A stretch of DNA of 34,481 bases from contig CAYWFG010000020.1 in NCBI GenBank assembly GCA_964458185.1, positions 1-34,481 on the forward strand, in the 5' to 3' direction. This document shows, in pieces, positions 24,184-32,420 of this stretch. The notes under the pieces were generated by a model. That model had not been told where the DNA came from. It ran no database searches and was given only the letters and a program-made list of their open reading frames with translations. The translations under genes were made by a program, and so were the position numbers. The first letter of the stretch is position 1; each line of letters starts with the position of its first letter. The DNA is from AB-137-C09 sp964458185 (GTDB lineage Bacteria; Pseudomonadota; Zetaproteobacteria; Mariprofundales; Mariprofundaceae).

Positions 24184-24717
24184 ATGTCTAAGTTGATGAA
24201 AATATTCTTTTTTTGCACGCTACTACTGGTGAGCATGCCCGCCATGGCAGCGGATGTATCGGTATTAAAAGGCATGTATTTTTATAATTTTATTCGTTTT
24301 ACGGCATGGCCAAAAAACATTGATACCAGTAAAGAAGTGAAGGTCAGTGTTTTTGATGCCAATGCGTTTGCAGAAATTTTGCGCTCTATTTCTCAAAAGA
24401 GTCATTTTTTACCAAAAATGCTGGTTAATAATTGCCGCACGTTGGATTGTACCGAACATATGCAGGCTATTTTCATCCGTGATATTACCGAAGTAAAACA
24501 GCAATACATGCTCGAACGTTTGATAGGCATGCCAGTCTTGACCATTTCAGATCAAGCAGGCTTTTTGAAAATGGGTGGCATGATTGAATTGCAAGAGACT
24601 GCGGGACGATTGGTTTTTAGCATCAATTTGATAGCATTCAAACAATCGGGATTGTATATTAGTGCAGATATTCTCGCCATGGCACACTCTGTCATCAGAA
24701 AAACTGCTGTGCCATGA
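24184..24717 (+). CDS. YfiR-family (DUF4154) periplasmic protein
   Basis: A 177-residue exported protein: signal peptide 1-23 (ending MAA), then a DUF4154 domain. Matches are the YNFIRFTAWP start, PVLTISDQAGFLKMGGMIEL, and the end VFSINLIAFKQSGLYISADILAMA. In Pseudomonas YfiR binds and inhibits a membrane diguanylate cyclase. Here the gene overlaps a hybrid kinase by ATGA, so the kinase is the likely partner. C84 and C89 (NCRTLDC) could form a disulfide. Confidence 0.9.
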   Translation: MSKLMKIFFFCTLLLVSMPAMAADVSVLKGMYFYNFIRFTAWPKNIDTSKEVKVSVFDANAFAEILRSISQKSHFLPKMLVNNCRTLDCTEHMQAIFIRDITEVKQQYMLERLIGMPVLTISDQAGFLKMGGMIELQETAGRLVFSINLIAFKQSGLYISADILAMAHSVIRKTAVP

Positions 24718-27700
24718 ACTTACAATTAAAATTGATCAGCGTATTGCTTCTGATTACTTTGCTAAGTACAGGGATCATGGGGGGATCATGGTTGTATTAC
24801 AATAAAACCCTTTTAGAAGAAGGCATGCAATCACGTTTGTTGTCTGAAGCGCAGTTGATTGGTCAAGGCGTTCGTACAGCATTAACATTTGAAGATCAAC
24901 GTTTAGCCGATGAAATATTAACACGAATGAATGGCAACAATCAACATGAACGAATTCAACTCATTCGCCAAGACTACACGGTTTTTGCGGGCGAGAAATC
25001 GAAGAAGTTATTGTTCCAACCGTTAAATAAAGAACATAATGCCCATTACTTTAGCGCAAAGCACCTTTATCTTTCTCTCCCTATTTATCACAAGGGTAAT
25101 TTATTGGGTTATGTGTTGATTGCTGCTGATTTGGATCAGATGCATAAAAGCATGTATTCCACATGGACTGCTATTTTGGTCACATTGCTTAGCAGTATGT
25201 TATTGGCATTGTTGTTAAGCCTTGTTTTCCAACAGCGCGTTACCACACCGATAGCCCGTCTTTCTCGCCGAATGAATGGAATGCTAAAGTTAGAGTCTTT
25301 ACAAAATTGGGATGATGGCAATAATTTTTTAGAACGGCCTAACTTTGAGCGTGTTCCTGTTGAGTCTAAAGATGAGATAGGGCAATTGGCAGGCGTTTTT
25401 AATGATTTATTAACGCATCTCGAAGGGAGTTTTGAACGTATTTATGCCCAACAGCATACATTGGCGTTAAATGAACAACGCTTTCGTGCCATTATTGAAT
25501 CTGCTCCCATGCCGATGTTGATCGCTAAAAAAGAAAATGGGAATATTTTATTTTATAACCCTGCCGCACTAAATTTATTGGGTATCAATGAAGAAGATTT
25601 GGCAAAAACATTAAATCTGTCTGATTATTTGCAATCATCAGATCAACGTCATATTCAGCAAATGTTAGAAGGCAATGAAGATTTTTCTGATGTAGAGTTG
25701 AATATAAAAAGCCCTCATGGTGCAGTAATTTGGGTATCTGCTTCGGTGCGTGAAATTGATTTTGATGGGCATAAAGCCTACTTATCGATGTTTGCCGATT
25801 TAACAGGGCGCAAAGAAGCTGAACAGACCCTACAAGAATTTAACGAAAAGCTAGAAAGTAAAATAGCGCAACGCACAGAAGAATTGCGCTTGGCAAAAGA
25901 ACAAGCAGAGTCCGCTAATCATGCTAAAGGCGCATTTTTAGCCAATATGAGTCATGAGATTCGCACGCCAATGAACGCTGTTATTGGTTTGTCTCATCTG
26001 ATGTTAGATACTGATCTTACGCCCAAGCAACGCGATTATCAAAGCAAAACCTTAATCTCAGCCGAGAACTTATTGGGTATTATTAACGACATTCTTGATT
26101 TTTCTAAAATTGAAGCAGGAAAATTAGAAATGGAGTCTACACCTTTTGATGTGTTAGAAGTCTTGGATAAAGTTGAAACAGTTGTCTTTGATCGTGTCCA
26201 CGAAAAGAATTTGGACTTGATCTTTGATTACCCCCCTGATCTTCCTACCCAGCTTATTGGTGATCCGCTTCGTTTGCATCAAGTTTTATTGAACTTGATC
26301 AATAATGCTGTGAAATTTACAGAACGCGGTGATATTCATGTGCGTGTTGAAGTCGTTACGCTGTTGCGCAGTCGCGCTGACTTTTCCTTTTCAGTGTCTG
26401 ACACAGGCATTGGCATCAGCAAAGAACAGCAAGAACGATTGTTTGAATCGTTTTCTCAAGCCGATGTTTCTATCTCAAGGCAATATGGGGGTACGGGTTT
26501 AGGGCTTGCTATTTGCAAACAATTGGTGGGCATGATGGGGGGTGAAATATCGGTGCAAAGTGAAGAGGGGAAAGGCAGTACCTTCAGCTTTGTAGCGCGT
26601 TTTTTATTGCAAGAAAACACATCAAAACAAAACACCAGTCAAAGCATCGCCACGGTACTTCAAACACAGCAGGTATTGGTGGTGGATGATCAAGCACAAC
26701 CCCGTCAAGTGATTGCCGACTATGTAAAAAAACTGGGCGCTCATGTTGATACAGCAGAGAATGCCGAAGTAGCATACCAACGTATTCAATCGAAAAACCC
26801 TCCTATTTCAATGGTTCTTCTTGATTGGCAAATGCCTGATACTGATGGTATTCAAGCATCGAATCATATCAAGACAGCGATGAATTTATCACCCCCTCCT
26901 GTGATTATTATGATGACAGGACGACGCTTTGATGATTCCATTGCTGATGTGGATGATGTCCATGTAGATGCTTGGTTGCACAAGCCTTTTACCCAATCAT
27001 CTTTTTTTGATGCTATTTCTATTGCTTTGCATTTATCAACCAGAGTAAGCACTGCGCCATTAAATCATGTAAAAAAAGGATTTGATGCATCAACGCAGTT
27101 AAAAGGCGTATCTATTTTATTGGTTGAAGATAATGCCATTAATCAGCAAATTGCAGAAGCATTATTAAATAAAGTGGGCGTTTTGGTGGATATTGCCAAT
27201 AATGGTAAAGAAGGTCTTCAGATGGTCACTGAAAAAGACTACGATACCGTATTGATGGACTTACAAATGCCTGTAATGGGGGGACTAGAAGCAACCAAGG
27301 CTATTCGTCGGCTACCCCAATATGCTGATTTACCTATTATTGCTATGACTGCCAATGCGATGCAAGGGGATGCTGAAAAATGCATGGATGCAGGCATGAA
27401 CGCCCATTTAGCAAAACCCATCGACCCTGACGTGATGTACCAAGAGATTTGCCGTTGGGTTCAACGCCCCGTTGATACGGAATCAGTATTAATTAAAGAA
27501 ATAAATAATACGTTACCCGATGATATGATGCGCATAGAAGGGCAAGGCATAGACGTTAAACTGGGTTTACGTAGAGTGGCACAAGATGTTGTTTTGTACC
27601 GAAAAATATTGAATAAATTTCATCAAAGTCAAGCTGATGCAGTGAGTCGCATTGCTGATAGTTATGAATCTGATAATCAAGCAACAGCTCGTCGAGAAGT

Positions 27701-28151
27701 GCATACTTTAAAAGGGGTCGCTGCCAATATTGGTGCACAAGGCTTATCAGAGGCGGCAGCTAAGCTGGAGCAATACATTATTGAGAATGATCAAGATAGA
27801 TCTGTTTTTTGTAATCTATTGAATCATGTTAAATCAGAGCATGCGATTGTACACAATACCTTGGTGAAATTTTGTTCAGCAGCAAAAGATGTAGCGAGTC
27901 AAAGCAAAACCCTTGATATTAAAATGGTCTACCCATTGATTCAACAAATGAATGCCTTATTGTTAGAAGACGATGGCGAAGCTGTAGATATATTGGATGA
28001 GTTGGTGCTATTGTTGCCTGCTGGTTTGGTTGATAAACCCTTGCAAAAATTAAAATCAACGTTGGACCAATACGATTTTCATGCTGCAATGACGCATTTA
28101 AACAGTATTGCTGATATATGTTTATTAGAACAAGAAAAAAATGGAGGTTAA
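24714..28151 (+). CDS. Hybrid sensor histidine kinase with two receivers and HPt
   Basis: An 1145-residue inner-membrane phosphorelay kinase. Order: TM1 (about 7-28), periplasmic sensor (30-145), TM2 (150-172), HAMP (175-240), PAS (255-365), coiled coil, HisKA with H414 (NMSHEIRTPMNAV), HATPase with N-box LNLINNAVKF (526-535) and G boxes DTGIG (563-567) and GGTGLGLA (592-599), receiver 1 (D704), receiver 2 (D849), HPt with H997 (REVHTLKGVAANIG), and about 90 further residues. All phosphorelay residues are present. The HPt could pass phosphate to a separate receiver, for which the D56 protein upstream is the nearest candidate. Sensor input probably comes through the YfiR protein and receptor encoded just before. 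Confidence 0.95.
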   Translation: MNLQLKLISVLLLITLLSTGIMGGSWLYYNKTLLEEGMQSRLLSEAQLIGQGVRTALTFEDQRLADEILTRMNGNNQHERIQLIRQDYTVFAGEKSKKLLFQPLNKEHNAHYFSAKHLYLSLPIYHKGNLLGYVLIAADLDQMHKSMYSTWTAILVTLLSSMLLALLLSLVFQQRVTTPIARLSRRMNGMLKLESLQNWDDGNNFLERPNFERVPVESKDEIGQLAGVFNDLLTHLEGSFERIYAQQHTLALNEQRFRAIIESAPMPMLIAKKENGNILFYNPAALNLLGINEEDLAKTLNLSDYLQSSDQRHIQQMLEGNEDFSDVELNIKSPHGAVIWVSASVREIDFDGHKAYLSMFADLTGRKEAEQTLQEFNEKLESKIAQRTEELRLAKEQAESANHAKGAFLANMSHEIRTPMNAVIGLSHLMLDTDLTPKQRDYQSKTLISAENLLGIINDILDFSKIEAGKLEMESTPFDVLEVLDKVETVVFDRVHEKNLDLIFDYPPDLPTQLIGDPLRLHQVLLNLINNAVKFTERGDIHVRVEVVTLLRSRADFSFSVSDTGIGISKEQQERLFESFSQADVSISRQYGGTGLGLAICKQLVGMMGGEISVQSEEGKGSTFSFVARFLLQENTSKQNTSQSIATVLQTQQVLVVDDQAQPRQVIADYVKKLGAHVDTAENAEVAYQRIQSKNPPISMVLLDWQMPDTDGIQASNHIKTAMNLSPPPVIIMMTGRRFDDSIADVDDVHVDAWLHKPFTQSSFFDAISIALHLSTRVSTAPLNHVKKGFDASTQLKGVSILLVEDNAINQQIAEALLNKVGVLVDIANNGKEGLQMVTEKDYDTVLMDLQMPVMGGLEATKAIRRLPQYADLPIIAMTANAMQGDAEKCMDAGMNAHLAKPIDPDVMYQEICRWVQRPVDTESVLIKEINNTLPDDMMRIEGQGIDVKLGLRRVAQDVVLYRKILNKFHQSQADAVSRIADSYESDNQATARREVHTLKGVAANIGAQGLSEAAAKLEQYIIENDQDRSVFCNLLNHVKSEHAIVHNTLVKFCSAAKDVASQSKTLDIKMVYPLIQQMNALLLEDDGEAVDILDELVLLLPAGLVDKPLQKLKSTLDQYDFHAAMTHLNSIADICLLEQEKNGG

Positions 28152-28154
28152 TTT

Positions 28155-28949
28155 ATGAAAAAAGGTTATTTTGCAGTTGGCTGGTTGCTCTTTGTCAGCA
28201 TGAGTCTAGGGCTGGCAGATGCTGATGAATGCATGATTGAGGGCGATCTAGTTAAGGTTACAGCCCGAGTTTGGCATCAAGATGATGGGCAGTGGATGGC
28301 ACAATTAGAAAAGCCTGTGTGTGTGTTAGGTATTTCTCCTGATAGTAAAACCAGTTACAAGGTGTCCGATGTGGTGATGCTTATTAAGCTGAATCCTGTC
28401 GATGACAAGTCAAAAAAGATCTTGAATGCTGTCGATTATCAACGTGGTTTAATTCAAGGCGTGATTGCTACCGATCATAAAGGAAGTGCGCGCACTAAAT
28501 GCAGTATTATTGTCAGTGATATTATTTCTGCTGATTCAGGTAGCTTATTCAGTGAAGTATTACAACGAGGTCAAGGCAAACGCCCTTGGGTACTGCGTGC
28601 TAAAGAAGCATTAAATAGTATTCTTTCACAGAGTTCAACAGCAAACACCATCGGGCAAGATGCCTTAAAACTTATTCATCCAATGAGTAATTATCAAAAT
28701 ATTGCTGATTGGTCTGTAGAAGATAAAGGAAAAAACTTGGTGTTTAGCATGCGCATTGCTTGGAAGGGTAAAATTTTACAAAAATTGTACTACACTGATA
28801 TTCAATGGCGCAGTAATAAACAAGGCCATATCACAGCAGCAATTATCAAAGATGGTGGTAAGCTGCATGTCACTAATGGTAAAATTAAAAAAATGGATGA
28901 TTATTTTCACACTCAAGTATGGCCAACCTTGTACAGCAAGTTAAGGTAA
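28155..28949 (+). CDS. Secreted protein of unknown function, DUF4431-like N-terminal half
   Basis: A 264-residue exported protein with a signal peptide (about 1-22). Residues about 25-125 (CMIEGDLVKVTARV, WMAQLEKPVCVL, then a beta-rich stretch) resemble DUF4431-type OB-like domains, a recalled and unconfirmed match. Residues about 160-264 form a second alpha/beta region I do not recognise. C26 and C56 may pair. GGAGG lies at the end of the kinase gene, so it is the last gene of the receptor-YfiR-kinase unit and may assist sensing. Confidence 0.6.
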   Translation: MKKGYFAVGWLLFVSMSLGLADADECMIEGDLVKVTARVWHQDDGQWMAQLEKPVCVLGISPDSKTSYKVSDVVMLIKLNPVDDKSKKILNAVDYQRGLIQGVIATDHKGSARTKCSIIVSDIISADSGSLFSEVLQRGQGKRPWVLRAKEALNSILSQSSTANTIGQDALKLIHPMSNYQNIADWSVEDKGKNLVFSMRIAWKGKILQKLYYTDIQWRSNKQGHITAAIIKDGGKLHVTNGKIKKMDDYFHTQVWPTLYSKLR

Positions 28950-28954
28950 TTGTT

Positions 28955-28980
28955 GTTGCATGACCATACAATGATGCAAC
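28955..28980 (+). terminator. Possible hairpin after the kinase unit
   Basis: GTTGCAT (28955-28961) and ATGCAAC (28974-28980) form a 7-bp stem with a 12-nt loop just after the secreted-protein stop. Only a weak T-rich stretch (TATCTTT) follows, so this is a possible terminator at best. Confidence 0.3.
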
Positions 28981-29027
28981 TATCTTTGGGGTAAGCACTG
29001 CAAGCAGATTATTTTATTACGCTGTTT

Positions 29028-29681
29028 TTGGCTATTGGCTTGTTTCAATTGGCTGCAGCAGGCATTTTTTTATTACGCAAAGGCTTTTCCTCGCGTGATA
29101 TATGGCAAGGAACACAGCCGATGTTTGCCATCTGGTTGTTTTTGTGGCCAGTGTATGTATCGGTTGCTTGGTTGTGGGTAGGTTTGTTGATGATGGTTAC
29201 GGTGTTGCTTGGCGCGGCCTTATTAACACCGTTGCCATGGCAACATTTGCGACAAGCGTGGGCAGGCGATAGCACAAAAAAACGAACCGTGATTCCTTAC
29301 CCACCGTTTTGTTTGTGGTTGTCTTTGCTGGTAGTTGCGTTGTTGTTTGAACAAGGCATGCCAGAATTTGGCTTGGGTCTTGGTCTTGTCGCAGCACTAG
29401 CATTTCCCTTAGCATCACTTGTTGATCGTTTGTCAATTTGCCGAATGGGGCTTGCCTTACACCCTGAACATACGCTTGCAGGGCATTTAGCACTGGTTGT
29501 GGCTACTGCGGTGTTGTGTGCTTGGAGCATTCATGCGTACTATGGTGTCGATTGGTACTTATTATTTCCCACCACAATCATGGCAGGTTGCATGGCTTCG
29601 CTTATTCGCATGGTGTTCCCGCAGTGGTGGAATCTTCCGATTGCGATTGCCTCGATAGCTATCATGTTGTGGTATTTATAA
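29028..29681 (+). CDS. Polytopic membrane protein, unidentified
   Basis: About 217 residues with roughly six membrane segments. A stretch (LVDRLSICRMGLALHPEHTLAGHLA) loosely recalls the GR-x-G...K-T-L-x-G-S motif of dolichol/polyprenol kinases and CDP-diglyceride-type enzymes, but key residues are not clear, so no function is assigned. The start is uncertain: TTG 29028 has no ribosome site; the frame is open back to 28995, where CTG 28998 has GGGG upstream. It precedes the LPS genes. Confidence 0.6.
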   Translation: MAIGLFQLAAAGIFLLRKGFSSRDIWQGTQPMFAIWLFLWPVYVSVAWLWVGLLMMVTVLLGAALLTPLPWQHLRQAWAGDSTKKRTVIPYPPFCLWLSLLVVALLFEQGMPEFGLGLGLVAALAFPLASLVDRLSICRMGLALHPEHTLAGHLALVVATAVLCAWSIHAYYGVDWYLLFPTTIMAGCMASLIRMVFPQWWNLPIAIASIAIMLWYL

Positions 29682-29699
29682 CGATAATAAAGGCGTGAT

Positions 29700-30005
29700 A
29701 TGATGACTGAACCTGATATGAAGCATGGCGACCCGATTAAGCCCTTTGTTACTGACCAATGCACTTTATTTCCTGATGGGGACTGGGGTGGTTGCTGTGT
29801 TGAGCATGACCGTGCCTATTGGCGAGGTGGTACCAAACAGCAACGGCGTGAAGCCGATATTGAAGTCATGCGCTGTGTCGCAGCCAAGGGGCATCCATGG
29901 GTCGCTATGGTGATGTATATCGGTGTGCGCATTGGTGGCACACCGTGGTTACCAACAGCATGGCGGTGGGGCTTTGGCTATAAGTTTCCGCATGGCTACC
30001 GTTGA
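29700..30005 (+). CDS. Small protein with phospholipase-A2-like CC-x2-HD motif
   Basis: A 101-residue protein with no signal peptide. C32-C33-x-x-H36-D37-x-x-Y40, preceded by C21 and followed by D53 and C59, reproduces the arrangement of catalytic His/Asp and disulfides in phospholipase A2 (CCxxHDxxY, then D...C). The WRGGT and FGYKFPHGY regions look conserved in a bacterial family I recall only as hypothetical. It ends inside the start of waaA (TTGA overlap), so a role in lipid A or phospholipid handling is plausible but unproven. Confidence 0.65.
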   Translation: MMTEPDMKHGDPIKPFVTDQCTLFPDGDWGGCCVEHDRAYWRGGTKQQRREADIEVMRCVAAKGHPWVAMVMYIGVRIGGTPWLPTAWRWGFGYKFPHGYR

Positions 30006-31195
30006 CAGCAGAAGGTTTACGCCGTGAACGTTGGCTACAGCAATGGTTATGGCAGAAGCCAGTAGCTTTGCATCATTGCGTTTGGGTTCATGCCTGTTCG
30101 GTAGGTGAAGTGGCATCGGTTGTGCCGTTGATTCATGCCTTGATTGATCAAAGGCAGGAGGTGCATCTTACCGTTGTTACCCGTACGGGCATGGCACATG
30201 CACGGCGAGTATTGGGTGATGCAGTTGGGCTATCTTTTTTGCCGTGGGATTTACCAGGCTTTATGCGTTATTTTGTCGCCCACATGAAGCCATCCTTGTT
30301 ATTGCTGACTGAAACGGAGTTTTGGCCAGGCATGTTAATTGCCTGTGGTACAAAAAACATTCCCGTGATTGGTATTAATACCCGTATTTCTGACCGTTCT
30401 TTTCCTCGTTATTATGCCACCAGATGGCTATGGCAGCGTTGGCTTGCGCCTGTTAATTGTTTTTTGGCACAAAGTGAAACTGATGCTGAACGTTTGCAAG
30501 CCATTGGTGTGAAAAAAACACGGGTTTTTGCAGTAGGTAATCTCAAATATGCCATCACTGCACCGCGTGTTGATGCCATGGCATTGCGCCTGCGCTTGGA
30601 CCCAACAGGAAAACGCCCCATACTGCTTTGCGCCAGTACCCACGAAGACGAAGAAATGCGTATTGTACGGATGCTTCCCTATTGGCGGCGGCAATGCTCT
30701 CATCTACTACCTGTTTTTGTACCACGCCATCCTGAACGCTTTGATGCAGTACAAGCCCAATTAACAGCGCAAGGTGAGCGTGTACACTGCTGGCAACAAG
30801 GTGATGTTCAAGGCGTGGTTGATAGCCTGCTTATTGATGCTATGGGTGTATTGCAATCATTGTACACGGTAGCAGATGTGGTGATTGTCGGGGGATCACT
30901 GGTTAATATTGGTGGTCATAATCCGATTGAGGCTGCCATTTGTGGACGTGGGGTGGTGATTGGTGCTTATCATCAAAACTTTCGCAGTATGATCAATGCC
31001 ATGCAAGAGGAACAAGCGATCATTGTTGCCAATGATGACATTGATTTACAAAGTATTGTCTTGCGTTTATTGAAACAGCCTGATGAATTACGCGCATTGC
31101 ATGCCCATGCAGCATTGTTTATCCAAGACCGTGGGCAAGTCTTAACAGCCATGATGCAAGAAATAGGCCCTTATTTAAGAACGGAAATAAAATAA
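30002..31195 (+). CDS. waaA: 3-deoxy-D-manno-octulosonic acid (Kdo) transferase
   Basis: WaaA (KdtA) adds Kdo to lipid IVA in LPS core synthesis. Motifs include HACSVGEVASVVPL with the catalytic Glu, LTETEFWPG, SETDAERL, GNLK, CASTHEDEE, PRHPERF and GGSLVNIGGHNPIEA. At 397 residues it is about 20-25 shorter than usual, and the N-terminal membrane anchor seen in most WaaA proteins is missing: the frame is closed by a stop at 29981 and the only start is TTG 30002. This suggests either a real loss of the anchor or a start supplied by coupling to the preceding gene. Confidence 0.93.
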   Translation: MTAEGLRRERWLQQWLWQKPVALHHCVWVHACSVGEVASVVPLIHALIDQRQEVHLTVVTRTGMAHARRVLGDAVGLSFLPWDLPGFMRYFVAHMKPSLLLLTETEFWPGMLIACGTKNIPVIGINTRISDRSFPRYYATRWLWQRWLAPVNCFLAQSETDAERLQAIGVKKTRVFAVGNLKYAITAPRVDAMALRLRLDPTGKRPILLCASTHEDEEMRIVRMLPYWRRQCSHLLPVFVPRHPERFDAVQAQLTAQGERVHCWQQGDVQGVVDSLLIDAMGVLQSLYTVADVVIVGGSLVNIGGHNPIEAAICGRGVVIGAYHQNFRSMINAMQEEQAIIVANDDIDLQSIVLRLLKQPDELRALHAHAALFIQDRGQVLTAMMQEIGPYLRTEIK

Positions 31196-31196
31196 C

Positions 31197-32201
31197 TTGT
31201 GCATCAAAAAAGCACTCACACAACGCATTGAACAGCTATGGTGGAATCATAAAATCCCGCCATTCCCTCTTCGATTATGCAGTTATGTTTATCAGCAAAT
31301 AAGCAATAAACATTTACAAGCGCGAGCGAAGCGTCAACAAACCATACGCATTCCCCTCATTTCCATTGGCAACATTACCGTTGGTGGCAGTGGAAAAACA
31401 CCTTTCACGGCATGGTTAGCAAGCATGCTACGGCAATATGGCATGTCACCGATTATTTTATGCCGTGGTGATGGTGGGCAATCCAAAGAAGCTGTATGGA
31501 TCGATCAAGAGAGTGCCGCCAGCATGGTCGGCGATGAAGCCGTCTTGCTTCATCGTTTAACCCGTTGCCCTGTGATGGCAGCACAAGATCGGTTGGCTGC
31601 ATGCGACCAGATTGAGGCTGAAAATGTTGGTGATGTGATTCTTTTGGATGATGGTTTTCAATACCGTCATCTAGCACGAAACTGTGATATTGTATTGATT
31701 CCAGCAGAAGGTGTGGGCAATGGCTGGATGATCCCTGCAGGCCCTTTGCGTGAACCTTTGGCGATGCTAGAGCGTGCGGATATCATTGTTCGTAGCAGTC
31801 ATCATCAACAACAAAAAAATGCAACAAACATCAGTGGGCAACAAGAATGGCAGTGGTCAGCAACGGCGGGTTCATTGTTTGACTGGATGCAGTGTAGCAC
31901 AAAACCACCATCAACAAACGCCGCTGTGCAGGCCATCACAGGCATTGCCCGTCCGCATCGTTTTTTTGATAACCTTAAAGAAATAGGGTTGACCATTGAT
32001 GCATACCATGTATTTTCTGATCATTATGATTATTCAGAGGCAGAAGTGCGTGTGTTTTCTGATTGCACCTACCCAATTACCACTGGCAAAGATGCTGTTA
32101 AACTCATGCCTTACTGGCCACCTAAAAAACCACTGTGGGTGTTAGAGCAAAAAATTACCGTGGATGATTGTTTGATTGAGAAGATTATTAGCGCAATATA
32201 A
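31197..32201 (+). CDS. lpxK: Tetraacyldisaccharide 4'-kinase
   Basis: LpxK phosphorylates the 4' position of the lipid A precursor at the inner membrane. In 334 residues the Walker A is GNITVGGSGKTP (58-69), with ILCRGDGG, VGDEAVLL, LLDDGFQYRHL (Asp151/152) and the RPHRFFDNLKEIG segment. The frame starts at TTG 31197, one base after the waaA stop, with no strong ribosome site, a second non-ATG start in a row. It ends before a strong terminator. Confidence 0.94.
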   Translation: MCIKKALTQRIEQLWWNHKIPPFPLRLCSYVYQQISNKHLQARAKRQQTIRIPLISIGNITVGGSGKTPFTAWLASMLRQYGMSPIILCRGDGGQSKEAVWIDQESAASMVGDEAVLLHRLTRCPVMAAQDRLAACDQIEAENVGDVILLDDGFQYRHLARNCDIVLIPAEGVGNGWMIPAGPLREPLAMLERADIIVRSSHHQQQKNATNISGQQEWQWSATAGSLFDWMQCSTKPPSTNAAVQAITGIARPHRFFDNLKEIGLTIDAYHVFSDHYDYSEAEVRVFSDCTYPITTGKDAVKLMPYWPPKKPLWVLEQKITVDDCLIEKIISAI

Positions 32202-32296
32202 AGAAAAGTAGAGATGGAAGTGCGTAACATCAGTTTATAAAAAACTTTTAATACGTGCTTCACCGTAATCTCATCAGCGTCTCTTATCATTCTCCC

Positions 32297-32343
32297 ATCT
32301 GGTGTCCATCTTCCTCCCCTCCCCTCCTCCTTGGGCACCAGAT
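32297..32343. other. Hairpin with polypyrimidine/G-rich loop
   Basis: ATCTGGTGTCC (32297-32307) pairs with GGGCACCAGAT (32333-32343) over 11 bp, including one wobble. The 25-nt loop is almost pure C/T; on the minus strand it reads as G runs (GGAGGAGGGGAGGGGAGG) that could fold into a quadruplex. It lies between convergent lpxK and the IMPase gene. Confidence 0.6.
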
Positions 32344-32353
32344 AAGCATAAGG

Positions 32354-32392
32354 AATAAAGACTGCTGAGCAATCAGTGGTCTTTATTTTTTT
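32354..32392 (+). terminator. Strong Rho-independent terminator after lpxK
   Basis: AATAAAGAC-TG-CTGA (32354-32368), a GCAA tetraloop, and TCAG-TG-GTCTTTATT (32373-32387) make a 15-bp stem with two G-T wobbles, running into seven T (32386-32392). On the minus strand it may also help stop the IMPase transcript, though no T run follows there. Confidence 0.85.
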
Positions 32393-32420
32393 ACGCTTGA
32401 TTCCTAAAATCAGCTTCCCT

